A DNA stretch of 64,000 nucleotides from Mannheimia glucosida (GTDB taxonomy: Bacteria > Pseudomonadota > Gammaproteobacteria > Enterobacterales > Pasteurellaceae), in assembly GCF_046267875.1 (NCBI RefSeq), contig NZ_CP176502.1, forward strand, positions 2,046,001-2,110,000, given 5' to 3'. Below, piece by piece: positions 59,505-64,000 of this stretch; position 1 is the stretch's first letter; every line of letters starts with the position of its first letter. The translations under genes and the position numbers were made by a program. The notes under the pieces were generated by a model. The model was not told where the DNA came from. It was given only the letters and a program-made list of their open reading frames with translations, and ran no database searches.

Positions 59505-60431
59505 ATGAATCATAATTTTAATGATAAAAGAAATGCGGCTTTTATTTTTACCTTATGTGGACTTATTGAAGCTATATCTAGTGATTTAGAATTTAATAAG
59601 CAAGAGGCTATTTTTATTGATACATTCTTATTAAATGCTCAAGATAATTTAAAATTCAATGAAATATCTATGGTTGTTTATAGTGAAGTAAAAAACTTTA
59701 TTCAGCCCATTATCAACAATGAGAAAACATTGAATGATGATGAAGTATTTGATGAAATTGAAAATTTAAATGATTTTATTATATCTTTATCATCTCCTTT
59801 TATTGCGAGTGTATATTCACAAATGGAAGGCGATATTCTTTATCTTCAAGGTTTTTGTAAAGGTCTTGTTTCCGATGGCAATTTATCAATAGATAAGATC
59901 AACAATTTAATATTACTTCTTAATGAATTTCCTTATCTATCTGAACACCCCGTATGTCGCAATCTTTACGATGCACTGGATTTATTTGCCGAAATAGAAT
60001 TATCTGACGATGATTTAGAAAAAATAAAGCAATTAATTATCGCATTTGGTGGTTCAAGTGAAGAAATAGTATCAGGATTGTCTTTAAGTGAATCCGATTT
60101 TTTCTTTGATGAAGTTGAAACCGCTTCTATCAAAAATTCTAAAATTGTATTTACTGGAAAGTTTTCAATCTGTTCAAGGGGGCTTTGCGAAACCTTAGCA
60201 AAAGAATTAAATGCTAAAACAACTAAGAATCCTACCTATAAAACTACTTTTCTGATTGTTGGCTCACTTGGTTCTGAAAATTGGAAAACTGCGTCTTTTG
60301 GAAGAAAAATCGAAGAGGCAAAAGAGCTGCAACAAAAAGGCGGTGAAATTAAAATTATCACCGAAAAACAGTGGCTTGAATATATGCCCAAAGATGAGCG
60401 TGAAATATTGGATAGATTACTTGCAAGCTAA
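59505..60431 (+). CDS. TerB-like plus BRCT domain accessory protein
   Basis: 308 residues. Residues about 105-185 (LQGFCKGLVSDGNLSIDKINNLILLLNEFP ... IELSDDDLEKIKQLIIAFGG) have the paired DGxL...E pattern of TerB-like helical domains. Residues 212-293 are a BRCT domain like that of DNA ligase (KIVFTGKFS; TTKNPTYKTTFLIVGS; conserved Trp290). It starts three bases after the CI-like stop, so it is expressed in the lysogen. Low GC compared with neighbours suggests an acquired cargo gene. No function can be proven; anti-phage or DNA-nick surveillance are candidates. Confidence 0.72.
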   Translation: MNHNFNDKRNAAFIFTLCGLIEAISSDLEFNKQEAIFIDTFLLNAQDNLKFNEISMVVYSEVKNFIQPIINNEKTLNDDEVFDEIENLNDFIISLSSPFIASVYSQMEGDILYLQGFCKGLVSDGNLSIDKINNLILLLNEFPYLSEHPVCRNLYDALDLFAEIELSDDDLEKIKQLIIAFGGSSEEIVSGLSLSESDFFFDEVETASIKNSKIVFTGKFSICSRGLCETLAKELNAKTTKNPTYKTTFLIVGSLGSENWKTASFGRKIEEAKELQQKGGEIKIITEKQWLEYMPKDEREILDRLLAS

Positions 60432-60455
60432 CTTACAAGCTCAAGGGATATTATT

Positions 60456-61478
60456 ATGGCAGTTCGTAAAGATGAAATCCGTGGCAAGTGGCTGGCAGAG
60501 GCTTATGTCAAGGGTAAACGGATTCGTAAATGGTTTGATGCTAAGGCGGAAGCAAGCCGCTTTTACAATCAGCTCAAACTAGAGAATAGCCCACTAGCTC
60601 AAGCCGTAGTAGTTAGACGTGAACAACCTCAAAGGCTGTCTGAACTTTGCAAACTGTGGTATGAGTTGCACGGCAAATCATTGGTAAGCGGCGCTGCAAG
60701 CTATGATAAATTAAAATGGATGTGTAAAGTGTTTGGCGACCCTTACGCCCGGGATTTTACCGCCTCCGATTTTGCAGAATATCGGGCAAAACGGTTAAGC
60801 GGCGAAATCGTGAATGATTTAAGCGGTATTGTGCCGAAAGAGACTTATATAAACCGTGAGCAAGCTATTTTAAGGTCTGTTTTTGCTGAACTTGAGCGTT
60901 TGGGGAAATGGAGTGGGGGTAATCCTTTAGCCAAAATTCGTGCCTTTAAAGTTAAAGAACAAAATTTGGCTTTTTTGCGGTCTGATGAAATCGACCGTTT
61001 GTTAGATGTTTGTGATAAATCAAGAAATAAGTATTTGGGAATTATTGTCCGAATTTGCTTGGCAACCGGTGCAAGATGGGGCGAGGCTCAAGATTTAACA
61101 TCATCTCAATTAATACCGTATAAAATTACCTATGCCGGCACGAAAAATGGTAAGAATAGAACTATTCCTATATCTCAAGAGTTGTATGATTTAATCCCCA
61201 AAACCAGCGGTAAAGTTTTTGCCGGTACTTATTATAAGGCTTGCCATCGTGCTTTTAAGTTAGCCCTTAAAAAAGCGGATATTACCCTGCCTATGGGACA
61301 AGCTACCCACGTTTTACGCCATACTTTCGCCAGCCATTTTATGATGAACGGCGGTAATATTTTAGTATTGCGTGATATTTTAGGGCATTCCGACATCAAA
61401 ATGACTATGCGTTATGCACATTTTGCCCCTGCTCACCTTGAGCAAGCTATCACTTTAAACCCTCTCGTAAACCGATAA
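60456..61478 (+). CDS. int: HP1-type tyrosine integrase
   Basis: 340 residues, close to HP1 integrase over its length (start MAVRKD...GKWLAE; ending MNGGNILVL...ILGHS). Catalytic residues are Arg207 (ATGARWGEA), His285 and Arg288 (HVLRHTFASH), His311 (LGHSD) and nucleophile Tyr320 (MRYAHFAP). The N-terminal arm-binding and core-binding domains are intact. It stops five bases before the right arm repeat. Co-directional with the CI-like and BRCT genes. Confidence 0.97.
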   Translation: MAVRKDEIRGKWLAEAYVKGKRIRKWFDAKAEASRFYNQLKLENSPLAQAVVVRREQPQRLSELCKLWYELHGKSLVSGAASYDKLKWMCKVFGDPYARDFTASDFAEYRAKRLSGEIVNDLSGIVPKETYINREQAILRSVFAELERLGKWSGGNPLAKIRAFKVKEQNLAFLRSDEIDRLLDVCDKSRNKYLGIIVRICLATGARWGEAQDLTSSQLIPYKITYAGTKNGKNRTIPISQELYDLIPKTSGKVFAGTYYKACHRAFKLALKKADITLPMGQATHVLRHTFASHFMMNGGNILVLRDILGHSDIKMTMRYAHFAPAHLEQAITLNPLVNR

Positions 61479-61482
61479 TTTG

Positions 61483-61501
61483 TGGCGATAAAGTGGCGAT
61501 T
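61483..61501. repeat. Right integrase arm-type repeat
   Basis: TGGCGATAAAGTGGCGATT, one mismatch to 29737-29755, in the same orientation, immediately after int. No gene was found between here and 61596. Confidence 0.65.
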
Positions 61502-61596
61502 TATTTACTTCATTTCCCCTTATTTTACCCTATTTCCCAATTTAAAAGCATTGGCATTACTGTAACCTTATGATTTTAAAGGGATTGTTAAGGTTT

Positions 61597-61636
61597 GGAG
61601 GCGATTATGACCAAAGCCTACTATGGCAAGGAATAA
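61597..61636 (+). other. Right attachment region (attR) with adhE tail remnant
   Basis: GGAGGCGATTATGAC then codons for MTKAYYGKE and TAA, aligning in frame with the AdhE C-terminus MTKAFYGEKDI. Differences are mostly at third codon positions, as between adhE alleles of two related species. It is too short to be a gene; it is best read as the displaced end of the host adhE. Confidence 0.7.
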
Positions 61637-61660
61637 AGCACAATTTAATCGTTGAACTAA

Positions 61661-61690
61661 AAAAATGACCGCTTGCAAGCGGTCATTTTT
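61661..61690. terminator. Perfect uptake-signal hairpin terminator
   Basis: AAAAATGACCGCTTG and CAAGCGGTCATTTTT are exact 15-base complements. Bidirectional; probably the original adhE terminator and also that of the convergent efflux gene. Confidence 0.9.
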
Positions 61691-61710
61691 TATGGATTTT
61701 TTGCAAACAC

Positions 61711-63105
61711 TTATCGCCAGCCGCCACCTAATGCTTTGTATAGGTTAATTAAATTTAACGCTTGCGAGAGCTGTGACTGAACCAGTTGCTGCTGGTAATT
61801 TAGCACTGAGGTTCTGGCTCTGATTGCCACATCTAAGGTTTTTTCACCAAATTGGAATAATTTTTGGGCGTCATTTGCCTGTTTTTGGGCTTGTTTTAAT
61901 GCAGTCTGTAGCAATCCGCTCTGTTTAACAAGACCGGATTGGTGCTGATACGCTGAATCCACTTCTCCCAATGCGGTGAGTAAGCTGTTATCGTACTCAA
62001 TCATTGCTGCTTGCAAGCGGGCATCTGCTGCATCAATGTTAGCTTGGATTCTACCATTGGTAAAAATCGGTAACTTAACCCCAACACTGACTAAATTAGA
62101 TAACGCTGAAATCGGCGACAGATCGTTATTAATTTTGACATAACCGCCTTGCCCTAAAAATTGAATATCAAAACGTGGATAAAGATCAGCTTTCGCACTA
62201 GCTAATTTTGCCGCCATAGCTTCCACTCTGCGTGCATTCGCCCGTATATCAGGCCGGCGTTCAATTACCGTACTCGGCATTTGCCCGCTCGGGCTGTCCG
62301 GAATTTTAGCTAACGGATTGCCCTGTCTGGCAATTTTAAAGCCTTGAGGCACAACACCAATCAGTACCGCAATGTTTCGCTGCAACGCATCAACCTGAGA
62401 CTGAAGCGTAGATTGCTGAGCTTTTAATGCGGTGATTTGTGCGGCAATTTCACTCAGTTCATAAGCTGTTGCCTGCCCTGCGTTAAAACGCCCTTGAATG
62501 TAGCGTTGTAATTCATTCAAAATCGCAACGTTTTTACCAATAATTGCTTGCTGTTGGTCTATCGCATAAATTTTAAAATAGTTTTCGGCAATACTGCTTG
62601 AAACCAAAAGTTGAGCCCCATACACTTGTTCTTGTTGCCCTAATGCCCCTGCTTTTGCAGCATCGGCATCACTACGTTTTTTACCAAAGAAATCAGGTTC
62701 CCACGAAGCGGAAATACCCGCTTGAGCATTCGCTACATCAAGACGTTTGGGGTTATAGACATCGGTGTTCATATCTAACATTCCGCCACCAACTGTTCCA
62801 TTTGCCCCCACGTTAATCCCTTTATCCGCTTCAGTATATTGGCTGTTTGCCTGAGCTTCAGCTAAACGGGCTTTGGCGAGCTGAATATCTAAACTGTTTG
62901 CCAATCCTCGTTCAATTAAGGCAGTTAATTGTGGATCGTGCCAATTTTTCCACCACTGTTGAATTTCACTTGAGCCTTTAGCTGCTTGGGTTTGATCAAA
63001 CTCAAGCGGCACTTCAACCGAAGATTGGGTATCAACGTTAATAGTGCTACAAGCGGTCAAAAAAGCAGTAAAAATTGCAACTGCTGATAATTTATAAAAC
63101 GTCAT
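61711..63105 (-). CDS. Outer-membrane efflux lipoprotein (NodT/OprM family)
   Basis: 464 residues. The signal peptide has lipobox LTAC at residues 16-19. Two OEP repeats follow, with typical segments WWKNWHDPQLTALIERGLANSLDIQLAKARLAEA and, in the second repeat, VIERRPDIRANARRVEAMAAKLASAKADLYPRFD. TolC-like trimeric channel. It stands directly downstream of an ABC-2 permease (three bases between), so it likely forms the outer-membrane exit of an ABC-type tripartite exporter. Confidence 0.93.
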   Translation of the reverse strand: MTFYKLSAVAIFTAFLTACSTINVDTQSSVEVPLEFDQTQAAKGSSEIQQWWKNWHDPQLTALIERGLANSLDIQLAKARLAEAQANSQYTEADKGINVGANGTVGGGMLDMNTDVYNPKRLDVANAQAGISASWEPDFFGKKRSDADAAKAGALGQQEQVYGAQLLVSSSIAENYFKIYAIDQQQAIIGKNVAILNELQRYIQGRFNAGQATAYELSEIAAQITALKAQQSTLQSQVDALQRNIAVLIGVVPQGFKIARQGNPLAKIPDSPSGQMPSTVIERRPDIRANARRVEAMAAKLASAKADLYPRFDIQFLGQGGYVKINNDLSPISALSNLVSVGVKLPIFTNGRIQANIDAADARLQAAMIEYDNSLLTALGEVDSAYQHQSGLVKQSGLLQTALKQAQKQANDAQKLFQFGEKTLDVAIRARTSVLNYQQQLVQSQLSQALNLINLYKALGGGWR

Positions 63106-63108
63106 TTT

Positions 63109-64000
63109 TTATCCTTGTTTCGATAGCATTGATTTAAACTGCATTAAGGCAATCGTTAAAAACACCGCTCCGAGCAGAGCCATTTTAAGCAAATGTGACC
63201 AAACCAATTCTAAGCCGGCATTGCGGAATAGCACATCTTGGGCATAAGCCCCAAGAATAGTGGTCGGTGAAAATTGGGTTAATTGCTGTGCCAGTTGCGG
63301 CATATTTTCAAGCGGCGAATTAGCCCCCGAAAGCATATACATCACTAAATAAATCGGAATGCAAAGTAGCCCAAATTGTGGCATAGAAGGTGCAAATACC
63401 GCCAACAATATCCCTAGTGATGCAACCGAAAACAGAAAAATCGCCACGCCTAATACAAAAATTCCGATTTGCACGTTACTAAATGGGGCGCCCAGAAAGC
63501 CGGAAATAATAAACTTAAGCGAAAATAAGGTAACTACCACTAATACCAAGCCGTTAGCAAGAATTTTAGACACCGCAATTTCGCTGGAACGAACCGGCAT
63601 TACCAGTAAATGCTCAATCGTACCACGCTCTTTTTCCCGAATCACCGCAGATCCTGAAAGCAGTAACGTCAGCAAGGTTAAATTTCCGACAATCTGCCCC
63701 GCTCCCATAAACCAAGAGGTGTCATAATTGGGGTTATACAGCACATTGATTGCCGTATTCAAAGGCATTAATGGCTGTGGCGTGCCGAGAAAACGTTCAA
63801 TTTCTTGGTTAAAAATCTGCCCGATATAATAAGCCCCGATATTAGCTTGGGTCATCGCAGTGGCATCAACTAACAATTGCACTTTCGGCTCTCTGCCGGC
63901 AACCATATCACGTTGATAATTCGGCGGAATTTCCACAATAAAGGTGTATTGCCCAATATCCATTGCTCTATCCACCGCTTGTGGCTCAATATCTTCTACC
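63109..64000 (-). CDS. ABC-2 type exporter permease, YhhJ/YbhR-like (5' end outside window)
   Basis: The frame is open to the window edge (VEDIEPQAVDRAMDI...), so the N-terminus is missing. A periplasmic domain (YTFIVEIPPNYQRDMVAGREPKVQLLVDAT) precedes five to six membrane segments with the family motif IREKERGTIEHLLVMPV and a MYMLSGANSPLENMP loop. Partner ATPase and HlyD-like adaptor genes would be expected upstream on the minus strand, outside the window. Confidence 0.92.
   Translation of the reverse strand, partial: VEDIEPQAVDRAMDIGQYTFIVEIPPNYQRDMVAGREPKVQLLVDATAMTQANIGAYYIGQIFNQEIERFLGTPQPLMPLNTAINVLYNPNYDTSWFMGAGQIVGNLTLLTLLLSGSAVIREKERGTIEHLLVMPVRSSEIAVSKILANGLVLVVVTLFSLKFIISGFLGAPFSNVQIGIFVLGVAIFLFSVASLGILLAVFAPSMPQFGLLCIPIYLVMYMLSGANSPLENMPQLAQQLTQFSPTTILGAYAQDVLFRNAGLELVWSHLLKMALLGAVFLTIALMQFKSMLSKQG

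Larger units (their letters stand above)
29649..61636. mobile_element. HP1-type P2-family prophage integrated in the 3' end of adhE
   Basis: About 32 kb, close to HP1 size. It is bounded by a duplicated adhE tail (29649-29694 and 61597-61636), with 19-bp arm repeats inside each end. It encodes an HP1-like integrase, a CI/Cro/Cox switch, HUH replication protein, Ogr activator, full head (P,Q,O,N,M,L types), contractile tail and lysis modules. All structural genes are open; the only clear lesion is a DNA methylase pseudogene. It looks potentially inducible. Insertion into a protein gene rather than a tRNA gene differs from HP1 itself. Confidence 0.93.

Noticed and set aside
61607..61636. Nine-codon reading frame MTKAYYGKE as a small gene
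   Set aside because: It aligns in frame with the AdhE C-terminus and is preceded by no promoter; a displaced adhE end explains it better.
61480..61640. tRNA fragment as attachment site
   Set aside because: No cloverleaf or CCA end can be drawn at either prophage end.
1..64000. CRISPR arrays, rRNA, insertion sequences
   Set aside because: No regularly spaced repeats, rRNA-like stretches, transposase genes or terminal inverted repeats were seen.

Overview
The window is chromosomal DNA of a Pasteurellaceae bacterium. The uptake-signal 9-mer ACAAGCGGT (or its complement) occurs on both strands throughout, as in the Actinobacillus pleuropneumoniae / Mannheimia branch of the family and unlike the Haemophilus influenzae AAGTGCGGT type. 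Gene content and low GC fit Mannheimia or a close relative; the species cannot be fixed from sequence alone.

Left arm (1-29.7 kb) is ordinary core genome: clpB (5' end cut by the window), a MetE-C-like methyltransferase, a DASS dicarboxylate transporter, cdd, a doubly frameshifted EamA permease, folB, plsY, parE, a copper-response module (cueR divergent from copZ-copA across a classical 19-bp-spacer MerR-type promoter), truA, folE, kdkA, mrp, a peptide-binding lipoprotein, a YchE/MarC membrane protein, ppiD, rpsO, yedI, the heme operon hemCDXY, and adhE with an FNR-like site upstream.

From about 29.65 to 61.63 kb lies an apparently complete P2-family prophage of the HP1 type, inserted in the 3' end of adhE rather than in a tRNA gene. 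The left copy completes adhE. The right end keeps a diverged remnant of the adhE tail followed by a uptake-signal hairpin terminator that was probably adhE's own. Matching 19-bp arm repeats lie just inside both ends. Layout: on the minus strand from 48.9 down to 30.2 kb run scaffold, capsid, small terminase, head and tail completion, sheath, tube, the lysis cassette (pinholin-like holin, SAR endolysin, nested Rz/Rz1), tail chaperone with a -1 frameshift site, tape measure, baseplate, fibre, and a fused hub-spike protein. On the plus strand run large terminase, portal and an Ogr-type zinc-finger activator. The early region holds the HUH replication protein, a Cox-like and a Cro-like regulator against a divergent CI-like repressor, then a TerB-like/BRCT accessory gene and the integrase.

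The most striking element is at 52.35-52.59 kb: a 19-codon hydrophobic peptide gene closely resembling the Ibs toxins of enterobacteria. It has its own promoter, a heavily structured transcript, and a near-consensus antisense promoter facing it, so it looks like an Ibs/Sib-type type I toxin-antitoxin pair carried by a phage. It is followed by a previously easy-to-miss 59-residue ribbon-helix-helix gene.

The right edge (61.7-64 kb) returns to the chromosome with an outer-membrane efflux lipoprotein and an ABC-2 permease cut by the window. No rRNA, tRNA or CRISPR array was found.
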